The notes under the pieces: generated by a model
Databases searched by the model: none
What the model saw: the letters and a program-made list of their open reading frames with translations, nothing else
Told to the model about the DNA's origin: nothing
In this document: positions 53,374 to 64,000 of the stretch, piece after piece
How the letters are laid out: each line of letters begins with the position of its first letter
How positions within the stretch are numbered: position 1 is the stretch's first letter
Made by a program: the position numbers and the translations under genes
Source: Bromus sterilis
Taxonomy: Eukaryota; Streptophyta; Magnoliopsida; Poales; Poaceae
Direction of reading: 5' to 3'
NCBI GenBank assembly: GCA_950022295.1
Contig: OX465598.1
Location: forward strand, 176,470,001 to 176,534,000
DNA length: 64,000 bases

Positions 53374-55281
53374 TTACGTTTCCGTATCCTCTTCCTCCTC
53401 TGGCTCATCATCGTCGTCACTAGGGGGGTGAAGTTCCCTCCTGATGCCCATAAATTTCAAGTCATCCCTTGCTTTTGGCCCGTCCTTGGTCTTCTCCGGC
53501 ATGTTGAGCAGCGTGCCAAACAAGCTCTCGCACACGTTCTTTGTGATATGCATTAGATCAAGGCTATGAGGACTGCGGAGTAGACTCCAGTATTCCAAAT
53601 CCCAGAAAACAGACCTCGCTTTCCATACCCTCATCAATGGCTGAGTCTTCTTTTTTTTCTTTCCCGACGCGGGGCACTCTTTCCAAGTTTTCAGCAAGCT
53701 GTCGATTTCTTTGCCGCTCGGTGCTCGGAGCTCCTCGCTTCCATCGAACAGATGTCCCTGTTTTCTCCACGCGTGTTTCTTGGGAAGCCACCTCCGAGAC
53801 CCCTGGAACATGGTTTTTGAAGATCCGGGATCTTTTGGTAGCTGGCGGTACGTTGTATTATCCATGCACCTAACGCATGCACAGAATCCTTGGACGACCT
53901 GCCCTGAGAAATATCCGTATCCGAGATAGTCGTGCACCGTCGTGATCACCGCGACTTTCATTGGGAAATATTCTTTTGCCGCGGCGTCCCACGTATTGAT
54001 TCCGTCTTTCCATAACGTTTCTAGCTCCTCTTTCAACAACTGTAGATATAGATTGAGGTCCGTACCTGGTTGTTTCGGCCCTTGAACTAGCATACACATT
54101 GTTATGTACTTTTTCTTCATGCACTTCCAGGGGGGAAGGTTGTATATGCATACAAACACGGGCCAGGTACTGTGTGTGCTGCTCTGGCCGCCAAACGGAT
54201 TGACTCCATCGGTGCTCACACCAATCCTGAGGTTCCTTGGTTCTTTCCCAAAATCTGGGTATTCGAGGTCCAACGCAGTCCATTGGCTACCATCTGAAGG
54301 GTGCCTCAGCATGTCCTCCTTTTCCGGATTCGGGTTCGGGTCATCCTCTTTTAGCTTCTTTCTATACGCGTGCCAGGTCATGAGCTTTGCTTCCTCGGGA
54401 TCTACGAAATACCTCTGCAGACGAGGAGTGATCGGAAAGTACCATACCACTTTTCTAGGAACTTTCTTCCCTCTCTTGTATCGACTAACACTGCACACCG
54501 AACATGTGGTTTTATCTTCGTCCTCACCCCGATAGATCATGCAATCATTTATGCAGACGTGGTATTTAACGTGCGTAAGATCGAGAGGGCAAAGGACTTT
54601 CTTGGCCTCAGCGATACTAGTTGGGCACGTGTTTCCCTTCAGAAGACGATCGTGCCAGAATGCCATGTTATCATCGAAGCTTTCGTCGGTCCATTTGTGT
54701 TTTGCCTTCATCTCCATAGCCCCAAGTGTTACATTCAAGCGGGTATCCCCGTCGTTGCATCCTTCGTACAACTTCGTAGTCGCGTCTTTCTCGAGTTGCG
54801 CCATCTTGGCTTTCTCTCTAGCTGCACCTCTTGCGTTCAACGTCTCTTTGACAAGCAGCTCTTGAACATGAGGGTCCCGCACCCAGCTTGAATCCTCATC
54901 ATGTCCGACATCTTGATCTTCATGTCCGGCATTTTGATCTACATGATCCGCTTCGGCATCTTCTTCATGATCATGTACGGGATGCTCTTCGTCATCTCGC
55001 CCGCCGCTGTTTTCTGGTTTCCCTTCCTCATTTACTGGCGCCCCACCATTGACGTCCTCCTCCTCACCAGCTTCATCACTTATCCATCGTGTGTAGCCAT
55101 CCATCAAACCATTACGCTTCAGGTGTCTTTGCAATATTCCGGAATCAGGCTTGGTCACGCACTACAGTTTGCATCTCCGACACGAACATCTTATATCCGA
55201 CCTAGTATTCCTTAGCATGTCGTTTGTCGCACATTGCATCCACCTAGCCACGGTGATATCGCTCAGCATCTCGCGGACCAT
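53374..55281 (-). pseudogene. TNP2-like transposase, N-terminal and catalytic part (Transposase_21, PF02992)
   Basis: The likely ATG is at 55281 (minus): MVREMLSDITVARW, with a C-x-C-x2-C motif (RCSCRRCKL) typical of the TNP2 zinc region. Codon 40 is TAG, after which the frame is open for 594 codons to 53374. An acidic, histidine-rich stretch follows, then the catalytic domain: PTSIAEAKKVLCPLDL (about residue 178 counted from 55158), RIGVSTDGVNPFG (aspartate about 317) and VITTVHDYLGYGYFSGQV (aspartate about 410). CMDNTTYRQLPKDPGS and HSLDLMHITKNVCESLF follow, the usual order. The premature stop and the downstream frameshifts make the gene non-functional unless the stop is read through. This protein normally cuts CACTA ends. 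Confidence 0.85.
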
Positions 55282-55794
55282 GGTCGATCACCTGCGTGCA
55301 CGGAGAGAGCAACACAATTATATATCACAATCGTCGCCGGAAAAATTCGACATGACCTTCCCTAATAATGCATGGGAGCATGCGGAGAGTGCGCCAGAAA
55401 AATGCCGAAACGGAAATGAATTGACATTTCGGCAAAACATTTTCCACTCAAGATACACATATACATCAAACCACCATAAGCTTCACATATACATCAAACC
55501 ACCACAAGCTTCACATATACATCAAACCCAAGCTTCACATATACAACAAACCCCAAGCTAATAAAGGCAAGTATATGGGTCATAAATGGAACAAAAAAGT
55601 TTGGGAGGAGGTCCACTTACTTCAATATGAAACAAAATAGATGTAATGCCAAGTATCGATGGATAAATGGAAGAAATGAGGTGGGGAGGAGGAGTAAACC
55701 GAATAGATCTAGGGTGATTAGAGTGGATCTAGTTTGAGAATTGTGTGGAGTGAATGAGATGTGGTAGGTGGGGTGGAGTAGATAAGGGCAACTC
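55282..55794 (-). other. CACTA 5' flank of TNP2
   Basis: Probable promoter and leader of the transposase gene. It includes a tandem array of CTTCACATATACATCAAACC units at 55460-55555. No gene. Confidence 0.55.
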
Positions 55795-56166
55795 TAGGCA
55801 TTTAGTGGCGCATATAGCAAGTGAGTGGTGGCGCATTGCTGAAATGCGCCACCCCTAAGCTCTTATGGGTGGCGCATTAGAGAAATGCGCCACCCCTAAG
55901 AACCTTATGGGTGGCGCATTTACAGAATGCGCCACCCCTAAGCTCTTAGGGGTGGCGCATTCTGTGTATGCGCCACCCATAAGGTTCTTAGGGGTGGCGC
56001 ATATTGCTAGATGCGCCACGTATAAGATCATCTAGGCTGGCCCACTCTTAGGGGTGGCGCACTGGAAAATAATGCGCCACCCATAAGACCTTATGGGTGG
56101 CGCATTATTTTCCAGTGCGCCACCCCTAACAGATGGTGGCGCATGGCTTTCTATATGCGCCACTAA
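55795..56166. repeat. CACTA subterminal repeats, right
   Basis: About sixteen copies of TGGCGCAT/ATGCGCCA in facing pairs with CACCCCTAAG linkers. A long inverted repeat lies at about 56052-56130 (ACTGGAAAATAATGCGCCAC and its complement). It is the counterpart of 47268-47515. Confidence 0.85.
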
Positions 56167-56201
56167 TAAGCTTTTCATGTATAGCTATTTTCCTAGTAGT
56201 G

Positions 56202-56553
56202 CAAAAGTCATGACTGTGAACTCATACAGTCCATAACATGTGCTGAAAGCGGTCTTGGGGATATCTTCTTCCCGAACTGTAATTTGGTGATAACCCATTC
56301 ACAAGTCAAGCTTGGAAAACACCATTGCCCCATTCAGCTGTTCAAACAGATCATTGATGCGGGGTAAAGGGTACTTGTTCTTGATGGTCTTTTTGTTGAT
56401 GCCACGATAGTCCTGGACCAAGCGGCTAGTCCCATCTTTCTTCTTCACAAACAAAGCTGGGGCACCCCAAGGGGAAGTTCTCGCGCGGATAAAACCGCCT
56501 GCCTCCAACTTTGTCAATTGCTTCTTGAGCTCAATCAACTCCTCCGAACACAT
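56202..56553 (-). pseudogene. Gypsy-3 RT, N-terminal part
   Basis: The minus strand encodes IELKKQLTKLEAGGFIRART, then PWGAPALFVKKKDG, RGINKKTIKNKYPLPRINDL and VFSKLDL, ending in a stop. After it MGYHQITVREEDIPKTAF and LYEFTVMTF continue up to the CACTA insertion point, where GFSNAPP picks up at 47249. Confidence 0.88.
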
Positions 56554-57291
56554 CTTATACGGATGACAAGAAACCGATTAAGTACCAGGCTCTAACTCAA
56601 TAACGAACTCAATAGCTCGAACTAGGGGAATTCCTGGCAACTCCTCTGGGAAGACGTTTTGAAACTCATAGACAACTTTGACTTCTTCGAGCAAAGGTGA
56701 GACTCCTGTGTTCAAGGCATAAAACTATGCTGCTCCTGTCACCGAGCCACAAGTATACCAGATTTGTGCACCTGAATCATGTGCCAACCTCACGGTTCTT
56801 GAAGGGCAATCAATGTTGGCCTTGTGCTGCACAAGCCAATCCATGCCCAAAATGTCATCAATATCAGAACGGGGCAAGACAATCAAGGATGTTGAAAAGG
56901 CAACTCCCTGAATAAGGATCTCCACATCCGGGAGTGACCAGGAAGAAGAGAATTTGGAACCAGGAGTAACAACTGCGAGTGTCCTCGGAAGCTGGTCTCT
57001 TGGGAGATCAATCATTGATGCAAAATACTGGGAGAAAAAAGAGTGAGTTGCTCCGGAATCGAACAACACGGTCGCAGGAACTGAACTAACAAGCAACCTA
57101 CTAATCACAAACTCAGAAGACTGCTGAGCATCTGTCATCATCACGTTGTTGACTCGAGATGCACGTGGTTGTTCCCTCACCATCGCAGTGCTCAGAGTAG
57201 AGCAAGGTGGGGGCGGTGGGAGCTGAGAAAAGCGTGAATCGGTGCACTTGGGAGAAGTGTGCCCCGGCTCTCCACACTTGTAGCAGATCAC
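56554..57291 (-). pseudogene. Gypsy-3 zinc knuckle and protease
   Basis: The frame 57291-56725 begins with CYKCGEPGHTSPKC (CCHC knuckle at residues 3-16) and reaches the retropepsin motif FDSGATHSFFS (aspartate about 78) and DIDDILGMDWLVQHKANIDC. The catalytic motif is intact. The stretch 56724-56554 links to RT with stops and is decayed. Confidence 0.85.
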
Positions 57292-58151
57292 GCCCGACCT
57301 GGGCTGGGACTGTGACCTGGGTGCCCTCGCGTGAGGTGGTGTAGAGCGAGGAAGCTGCTAAGCTGGGACGAGAGGGCGGGCAAAAGTGTGAACAAGTGCC
57401 CCTCGGCTGGATCTTCTTTCTCTGTGGTGGCGCCTCTGTGACCCAAGTCTTTGCCTTCTTGTGAACCATCGCTGCGGAGCTGTACTCTCTCTGCCGCTTT
57501 CTGTCTGCGTCCCACTCGGCCCTGGCTGACTCTTGGCGGATAGCTGAATCCACGAACTGTGAGAATAGCGCAAGGCTGCACTGGGTGAGCGCATACTTGA
57601 TCTCCGTGTTGAGACCCCCGCGGAACCTGGCAATCCGCTTGGCCTCTGTGGAGACCTCCTCAGGAGCATACCTGGCGAGCCTGACGAAGGCAAGGTTGTA
57701 CTCCTGGACTGATCTCTCACCCTGTCTCAGAGCCAAGAACTCCTCTCTCTTCCTGTCCATCAAGCCACTCGGAATATGTGCTTCTCTGAAATCTGTGAAG
57801 AAATGCTCCCAGGTGATCACAGCATCACCTCTGTTGGCCTTTTAGGTAGTGTACCAGATGCCTGCTGCACCCTGAAGATGGAAGGAGGCGAAGGTGAAGT
57901 AGTCGACTCGCCTGACGGTGTTCGCGACGAAGTGCTTCTTGATCTCTGCCAGCCAATCATCCGCCTCCAGCGGGTCTCGTGCCTCTGAGAACCTGGGGGG
58001 GTTGATAGCGAGGAACTGCTGCAAGTTCGTGTGATGTGGTCGATCATTCCTCTAGGCGGTCTGGTTCTGGAGCATCTGTGCCCTGAGCGAGTGCGGCCAC
58101 AGCCTCCCCAAGGATAGGGTTCTCCGGCGGCGGCATGTTCCCTCTCGGCAT
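57113..58151 (-). pseudogene. Gypsy-3 gag, frameshifted
   Basis: The likely ATG is at 58151 (MPRGNMPPPEN). The gag core follows in pieces: FLAINPPRFSEARDPLEADD and WLAEIKKHF at 58024-57842. An in-frame stop comes after GAAGIWYTT, then TWEHFFTDFREAHIP, LALRQGERSVQEYNLAF and ARFRGGLNTEIKY at 57820-57400. The C-terminal part changes frame before the zinc knuckle. At least three lesions are present. Confidence 0.8.
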
Positions 58152-58810
58152 CCTGTATACAGGAACACTTATGAGAACATGGTAGAAATATTGATGAAAC
58201 CAGAAGATAAAATAATATTGACAACAAAACTTCCTCACGAGGTACGAGGAAGCCGAAAGATGAATATCCACCAAGGTTAACCCAGAAAGTCCGAAAGCTA
58301 GATGCTACTGGAATCCCCAAACCGAGATCATCCGAATCCAAGATAATAATCTGCTAGCGAGCACACAACAATATGTACGAGTGGTTGAAGACCTAAACGT
58401 TGAGACATCTTCCCTGAGCGGCCCGCCGAAGCGGTCTCCTATAGGGGGAGGAACCACATCCGGAGGATGCCAACCATCCCTGTATAGGAGTTTAACCTGA
58501 GGTACACCGTAAGCGAGGTGGAGCCGTCAACCCCAAGTGGCGGCTCAGTGTTCTCAACGTACACCATCCCTTCTCGTCGCTAGCAAAAGATTATAAAGGA
58601 ATCGGAGCCCCATGTAAACGCGAAGCTAGATTGGTTTTGAAAGGATAAGTTGCAGAGAGAAAACATCGTTTCACTTCCTCACGGAAAAAGGGGTGGGAGG
58701 GTGGGGTAAGAAGAAAAAGAAAGATTTCCTACTCTCTGATTTTTTCTTAGTAACTACAAAATAGTTTCTAGACTCGACTTCGGCCAGTAAGGGGTCCTAC
58801 AGTCAGTCCT
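58152..58810 (-). other. Gypsy-3 leader
   Basis: About 660 bases between the primer site and gag. No coding signal. Confidence 0.6.
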
Positions 58811-58822
58811 GCTCTGATACCA
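58811..58822 (-). other. Gypsy-3 primer-binding site, initiator tRNA-Met
   Basis: On the minus strand TGGTATCAGAGC is followed by AGGACTGACTG and starts three bases after the 5' LTR. It is identical to the gypsy-2 site. Confidence 0.9.
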
Positions 58823-58825
58823 AGT

Positions 58826-61800
58826 TCTAAAGCCCCCGATGCGGTGCTATCTCAAGATAGTCGCTTTCTCGTCCGGCTCGAGATAGAAGCGCATAAGCGG
58901 CCACCGATGCACGACACTCGCACTCGTGTCGCTATCAGATTCTCAACAACAGGTAAAAGGAACATGAACATAAACTAAGACATAAATATAGATCCAGGGC
59001 ATACACTCGACACTGGTATTCATTACAACATCTCAGAGATCATAAGATCCAGCAATACATCATAACATCATGAAGAAGACATACACGACCGGGTACGGTC
59101 AAGATCCAAATGGCCCTAGAGAGGGTTGCACACAAAACATGTCGTCCACCCGCGGATCGTCGTAACCCAACTGTAGGTCTACTGAACGAAGTCTTCGCCA
59201 TCGTCCTCCTCCGGCTGAACCTCCACGAAGTACTTGTCGGTGATCGTGTCGAAGTAGTAGTATGAGGGCCCAAACGTTTGTACATAGCGTGAAAGAAAAT
59301 TCAAGGCGTGAGTATATATCAATACAGTATAACTAACTTCTCACGGTAAGGAAAGGGTAGTGGTTGAGGTTGCAGCCACACTAGCATATATTAGTGTCTA
59401 ACGATCTAATTAGTGTAAGGGAAGATCCAAGAACTCATTGATGATCGCATCAATAGGTCTCTATCCACCTACTTACGCAAAACATAACACAACCTTGTCC
59501 CCTATTTGTCGCCCCGGACGAAGAAGAGCAATCAAGGCAACTCGCACATTGGCAACTTTTAAAGCATGATTAAATTGATGTTATTCTATGAACAAGGAGT
59601 AGGTCTCAAGTCGGCCATAACCGAGGACACGACTTTTCGAAAATATTTAACCCCGCAGGGGTGTACCAACTGCCCATCATAGGCTTCGCATGTACGCCCG
59701 GTTTCCACTTGGCAGTGTAAACGCCTGAAACTCCGGAACATCAGAGTCCCTAACTAACAACGCACAATTCCGGGTGGGCCCCGGGGAGTCGACACCCAAC
59801 CCAATAACATGCCACGCTCTTGGATCGGACTCTTCCGTATGACACAGGTCAGATTACTGGTAATTCTCACATGAGGCCGGGTCCTAGCTGATCAGGTGGA
59901 CCAACAAGGGAACCAGGCCCCGCTGGCCTGGTTTGTTTTGAAAACTGCTGGGGTACCAACCAAGCACACAAACGGTTGCAAATAGTAAATCAGCTCGGGC
60001 CACCACTAGAACAGTTTGAAGCTAGATAGGTAAGACAAGGGGACCCCATAGAATACCATACACGATTAGGCACGCTCGTCAAGAAACACAATACCCGGAA
60101 CTCGAGACCTAGGTGACTCGAATGGAACAAAACACCTGGCGGGAACAGCCCGACTTCCCATCCTTTGTCAGATATAAATTAACATCATATTAATAAATAT
60201 CAACCAGTTTCTGGTAATAGCATGATATTTTCACCAAACAGCAATGGGTATAAGAAGCAGGTAAGGGCCTACACATACTAAGCAATGGTTATGCAAGCAA
60301 GGTACATATACAAACAAGGTTTTGCTAGGATGTGGGGGCATGGCTGTTTGGGTTTAATTGAGAGGCAAAAGTATATGGTGGTAGGATCAAACAACCGTTC
60401 TAAATACAGCTAGGCAAGAGAGCTGAAAGCTATAAGCAATGGTATACAAACCCCCTTGCCTGGGTAAGTAGTCGACGGAGCAGACGTAGCAGGGTCCTCG
60501 GGCTCAGTGTCGGACAGCTCCACGTAGGTCTCCTCGGCAAACTCGGGCTCTAACGTACGGTACCGGCCAAGAAAAACACCACAAGTAAGCATTGGGCTCA
60601 AGATGCACAAGGATGGTTGCATGATCAAATTTATATCATGGTGTGACCCTAGCTAGTCAAGTTTAAATGAAGGTGGTGACGACACGTCAACAACTCCATA
60701 TGCAATTATTAAGTTTTTATGGCTTTGGTCATAGCCTTAGCTTTTGGTGTAAGTGACATGACAACATCACATGGCATGAACAACAATAGCACGACAACAG
60801 TAAGAAATGCATCGTGAAAATAATCTATCGACTCTGGAGACGGAAGGTGTCGACGAAAGTTGACACCAGAAGGTTTCAACAGAAGGAAGGAATCCAAGCC
60901 ACCTTCACATGACAATATGATAGGGGCTGGCTCATGGAGACAAAGATCATAGATGACATGGTGCATGAACTAGAAAGATTAAAAAGAAAAGGACAGACAT
61001 GCACTGAAGTTGGAAAAGGCAAAACAAAGAGCAAAGGAATTTGAAGGGGGTACAGGTGGTTGTGCACTACAACAATTTTAGTGTTGCACAGAACAGAAAA
61101 ATGGATGTCACCATTCAATTTCTTGGACTTTTATGCCCCAAAAGCATATACAACATGCTTGCAACAGATTTGGAAATTGGGAGATACAAGAATTGAAAAA
61201 CCTAGAAGAAAAGAAAAAGGAAAGCTAGACAGAAAAAAGGAGGCTCGGCCTCTATGTCACTAGGTTGAAACCAACCATACTGTCCCAGCCCAACGCCACC
61301 CTCGCATGGCCAGCAACCCACCGTGGGCTCGTGCCACTGGCAGCTGGAGCCCACCTGCCAACCACCCTAGCAAAACAAAAGGGGGCATATCAACTTGGCC
61401 GGGGTGGGATTCGAACCCGAGACCTCTCGTTCAGATACACAACGCACCAACCAGTCGAGATATGAGCGTTTGTCAGTAGAGGAGCCAACAGACTGAAGAT
61501 AACCTTGCCATGCGAGTTATCTGAAGAAAAACTTGAACTTTCTTTCGCTAGACTGAAGGGGGACGGGACACCTTAGACAGGAGACACGCCGGCGACCATT
61601 GCGTCGGCTATGCTGCTCCAGCCACACAACAGAGGGGCTCCCTGTGCAGCTGGAACACCCACGGTTCCATTTCCGCTAGCATCCCTCGTCGGAGACCTAA
61701 AGGAAGCATCTTTACCTCGCAGGAAGGTCACCGCGGGGAAGCAGAGCCCGTTCAACAAAGATCATCGTGGGAGACGATGAACGCGGGAATCCGCGTCTCG

Positions 61801-62317
61801 GGCACGCACTGCTCGCGCACAGCAACGCAACACACGCGCGAGCACACTCCACGCTCGCAGGGGACACGCACAAGTTGCTGTGGGCTGGGCTGGGAGAGAA
61901 GAGGGCCCAACTGGGCTAGGCTGTCTCCGCAGAGAAAGAAAAGAGCAACAGGGGATTTTTTTCTTATTTAAAAAAATAAATAGCCCCTTTGCAGAATTTG
62001 ATTTCAAGTTGAACTACAACTTGAATTGGAAGAGGGCTAAAATTCAAAGTGAGCATTTTAAAAGGCTTGCCTTAGAGGGGAATTTGGCTAGGCCAAAGTT
62101 GGGGCTAAGGGGAGCACATGTGCAACATGGAAAATTCCTCAAACACCATTTTTAACCATTTTGTTTGAATTCAAAAGAAATTCAAATGAGCTCCAATCCC
62201 AATGCCATTTGAAATCATCACATGTAATTACATGAACTAGCATCAAGCCAAGTTTTGGAGTCATTGGACAAAGAAAAATTACATCATGAAAACATAAATT
62301 GCTCTTAGGTTGTTACA
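58826..62317 (-). repeat. Gypsy-3 5' LTR, full length
   Basis: About 3492 bases on the minus strand, TGTAACAACCTAAG at 62317 to near TTAGA at 58826. The inner 1.95 kb is repeated at 44969-46920. The CAAGT duplication at 62318-62322 fixes the start. A tRNA-like segment lies at 61394-61470. Confidence 0.87.
61394..61470 (-). other. tRNA-like segment with pol III B box inside the LTR
   Basis: The minus strand contains GGTTCGAATCCCACCCC, a perfect TPsiC-arm/B-box form (GGTTCGAATCC), preceded at tRNA-like spacing by CTCGACTGGTTGGTGCG, an A-box-like D arm. The acceptor stem does not pair, so this is not a working tRNA gene. It is probably tRNA- or SINE-derived sequence within the LTR. The equivalent part of the 3' LTR is deleted. 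Confidence 0.5.
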
Positions 62318-62393
62318 CAAGTTCTCCGAGGTAAAAACCTGCAAAGGCCCCGCAATCGGTGGATCGTGGGACTTTTATAGCTCTAGGGGCTAC
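62318..62393 (+). other. Gypsy-Tat 3' end with polypurine tract
   Basis: Begins with the right CAAGT duplication and ends CTCTAGGGGCTAC directly before the LTR start TGTCGG, the position and style of the tract in Tat elements. Confidence 0.6.
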
Positions 62394-63188
62394 TGTCGGT
62401 GGAATGACCCCCGGGGTAGGGTCACCCAGGCGAAACAATCTTTCAAGACAAAGTGCAAACTCAGAAGGGCCATCAGGGGCACCTGGTCTGAGCTAACCAG
62501 GCTGGTTACCGATTGCTCAGGAGAGAACACTCGGAAATTAGCTATGTGCAACTGGCTGAGGCGCACCCGGCCTACCCCGAGAAATCGGCCAAGGCGCATC
62601 CGACCCACTCTGAGCTAGCACCAGAACAAAGAGTTGGCCAAGGGCCATGTCGGAGCACCCAGCCCGAGGTCATAAATGACCGATCCCGAGAGATCCGCAT
62701 GGCAGAGAAGATATGTCCCATCGCTGAACTGTCAGGCGCATGATGTCCCCTCCTACGCCAATCTGACAACACGGCCGACAAGACAAAGCCCTGTCCATGC
62801 CACCTGTCTACTCGTAGAGCTCTCAAGACCTATAAGCTAGAAGATTCCTAGGATAAACTAGGTAAGCCGCAAGTCTACGCCTAGGGAGATGGCGGGCTGC
62901 AGTCGATGGGCCCCAGCAGGATTCCAAAGGCTTACAGATGGGTCCCTCTCTACTATGTAGTTACCTTAGTACCCTGGGATCACACTATAAGAACCCAGGG
63001 CACCCCTCCTATGAGAGGGGACAACCTCATTTAATCCATCTCACCCACCAGCAGAGACCCAGGAGAGAGCTGAGCCCTCGGCTTCCGTCTCCTTCCTCTG
63101 ATACAGCTCAAGGAGCATTGATTGTAGCTCGAGTTATTCCATCAGTATAGCTCGGCAGGAGTAGGGGTGTTATATCCATGGAGAGCCC
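62394..63188 (+). repeat. Gypsy-Tat 3' LTR, interrupted
   Basis: Matches 40509-41300 closely and is cut at GGAGAGCCC (63188) by a gypsy insertion. The last 130 or so bases lie off the window. Confidence 0.88.
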
Positions 63189-64000
63189 TGATATGTCCCA
63201 AACGTATCTATAATTTCTGCTTGCTCCATGCATGTTTTGTGTGATATTGCTATGATCTAGATACACTTTCATACACTTTTGATCATATTTGGACACACTT
63301 ATTAACTCAGTGCACCACAGTGCCAGTTCCTGTTTTCTGTTGTTTTTCCATTTCAGGTTTCCCCCATATTAAAAGTGCTCCAAAAATTCGTGGAAAAGCA
63401 GATAAAAAATCTGCGTACCAGAAGCTTCCGGAAACACCTAGGAGGGGCCAGAGGGGACCCACCAGGGTCCCAGGCGTCCTCCCGACGCGCCCTAGGGTGG
63501 GGCCGCGCCAGGGGGCCGCCTGGACCCCTCGTGCCCTCATGGCTGCCCCCTTCGCCTATATATTCTCTGTGCCACGAATCCTCCGAAGACAGAACCCATC
63601 TTTGTGATCTCGCCTCTGTTCTGCCGCTGCCGCGCTTCCAAGATCGGGAGCGCCAACATACCTCTTCCCGGCACCCTGTCGGAGGGAGGATCGACCTCTG
63701 GGAGCTTCCCCTCCACCATGGACGCTTCCCGGATTATCCGTGATTAGTCTACCTTGGACCATGGGTTCATGATCAGTAGCTATGTGATGTTCTCCTCCCC
63801 TATTTGTTCTTCATGGTTTAGACCTCGTGAGTTGTCCTACATGATCGAGGCACATATGTAATTTTCTGATGTTGTTATGCTGAGTTTGCTGGGATCTGAT
63901 GGATTATGAGACTTTGTACAGTTTGTGATTGAGTAATATATTTGGTTCTTATCTTTTATATTTTTGTTCCTAAGTAATTCTTTCATGTTCTCCGTTGCTG
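63189..64000 (+). mobile_element. Gypsy-4: LTR start of a gypsy of the gypsy-1 family, runs off the window
   Basis: Starts TGATATGTCCCAAACGTATC and follows the gypsy-1 LTR (reverse of 17028-16200) to the window end. A TATATAT box lies at 63557-63563. AGCCC (63184-63188) is the expected left duplication. The interior is not visible, so it may be complete or a solo LTR. Confidence 0.85.

Larger units (their letters stand above)
47250..56201 (-). mobile_element. CACTA (En/Spm-type) DNA transposon
   Basis: The 8952-base element begins CACTACTAGGGAA and ends TTTTCCTAGTAGTG, flanked by the 3-base duplication CAA (47247-47249 and 56202-56204). Subterminal arrays of TGGCGCAT/ATGCGCCA motifs lie at both ends. 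It carries two minus-strand genes: a TNP2-like transposase (55281-51789) and a second protein gene (49239-47961), both broken. It interrupts the RT gene of gypsy-3. Smaller elements nest in it: a Mutator foldback element at 50030 and a mariner-type fragment near 51520. Confidence 0.95.
44969..62317 (-). mobile_element. Gypsy-3: gypsy element (minus) with pol deletion, host of the CACTA
   Basis: On the minus strand: 5' LTR 62317-58826 (TGTAACAACC start), initiator-tRNA-Met primer site, gag, protease, part of RT, then a truncated 3' LTR 46920-44969 ending TTACA. The duplication CAAGT at 44964-44968 and 62318-62322 is exact, which proves the outer ends. RNase H, integrase and the first 1.5 kb of the 3' LTR are missing at a junction near 46920. 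RT is further split by the CACTA element. Confidence 0.88.
40509..63188 (+). mobile_element. Gypsy-Tat: Tat-lineage element with large internal deletion
   Basis: LTRs of about 0.92 kb (40509-41432 and 62394 onward) start near TGTCGGTGGAATGACC (TTTCGGGGAATGACC in the 5' copy). A TTGGCGCCCAACTTGGGG primer site, gag fragments, a Tat-type protease and a PF04195-like antisense ORF identify the Tat lineage. RT, RNase H and integrase are missing at a junction near 43960. A gypsy (44969-62317) sits in the 3' non-coding region, and another cuts the 3' LTR at 63189. Confidence 0.82.

Noticed and set aside
54104..54891. Plus-strand frames of 143 and 173 codons across the CACTA transposase
   Set aside because: They are antisense shadows of the TNP2 catalytic domain, which has clear motifs on the minus strand.
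61394..61470. A true tRNA gene
   Set aside because: The B box is good, but the acceptor stem does not pair and the anticodon arm is unclear.

Overview
This window looks like intergenic DNA from a large grass genome of the wheat/barley group (Triticeae). It holds no host gene that I can support. Almost every base can be assigned to transposable elements nested inside one another, and many junctions are confirmed by target-site duplications (TSDs) read directly from the sequence. The Triticeae call rests on family resemblance: a Copia LTR of the BARE/WIS/Angela type, gypsy ends with the AAGCTTGGGGATG tract, and a CACTA transposon with CACTACTAGG ends. The species cannot be named from this.

Layout. 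(1) 1-9959: a gypsy LTR (minus; start TGTTGACACCCG at 9959, left part outside the window) is split by a Copia element at 178-9480 (TSD ATAGG) with 2128-base LTRs and a decayed interior. (2) 9960-17028: a minus-strand gypsy element with a gag/protease-like ORF but no polymerase. Its 3' LTR is broken at 9959 and it carries a hAT-type MITE (12462-12992, TSD ATGGTACG). (3) 17029-19449: a related LTR fragment and the 3' end of a decayed chromovirus (integrase remnants, minus). (4) 19475-40508: a putative Helitron (3' hairpin plus CTAG at its left edge) split by a Copia element at 21120-39854 (TSD CTAAG) with a long gag-pol ORF. The 3' LTR of that Copia is split in turn by a 12.4-kb Tekay/Del-type chromovirus at 26827-39195 (TSD ATGAG). 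(5) 40509-63188: a Tat-lineage gypsy deletion derivative (gag and protease remnants, antisense ORF, no RT or integrase). It holds a minus-strand gypsy at 44969-62317 (TSD CAAGT), whose RT gene is split by a CACTA transposon at 47250-56201 (TSD CAA). The CACTA carries a Mutator-type foldback element at 50030-50747 (TSD CATCATCAT). (6) 63189-64000: the LTR start of one more gypsy, of the same family as (2), inserted in the Tat 3' LTR and running off the window.

Activity. The two best preserved coding units are the Copia gag-pol ORF (21561-26000) and the Tekay gag-pro and pol ORFs (30993-35472). The Tekay has a reading-frame break in protease. The Copia has no visible primer-binding site, and its reading frame runs from inside the LTR into gag. 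Both transposase genes of the CACTA are broken. The most unusual points are the possible LTR-encoded first exon with an intron spanning the LTR/gag junction in that Copia, the Helitron terminus, the internal cluster of subterminal-type repeats in the CACTA, and the non-autonomous gypsy that keeps an open gag/protease frame.
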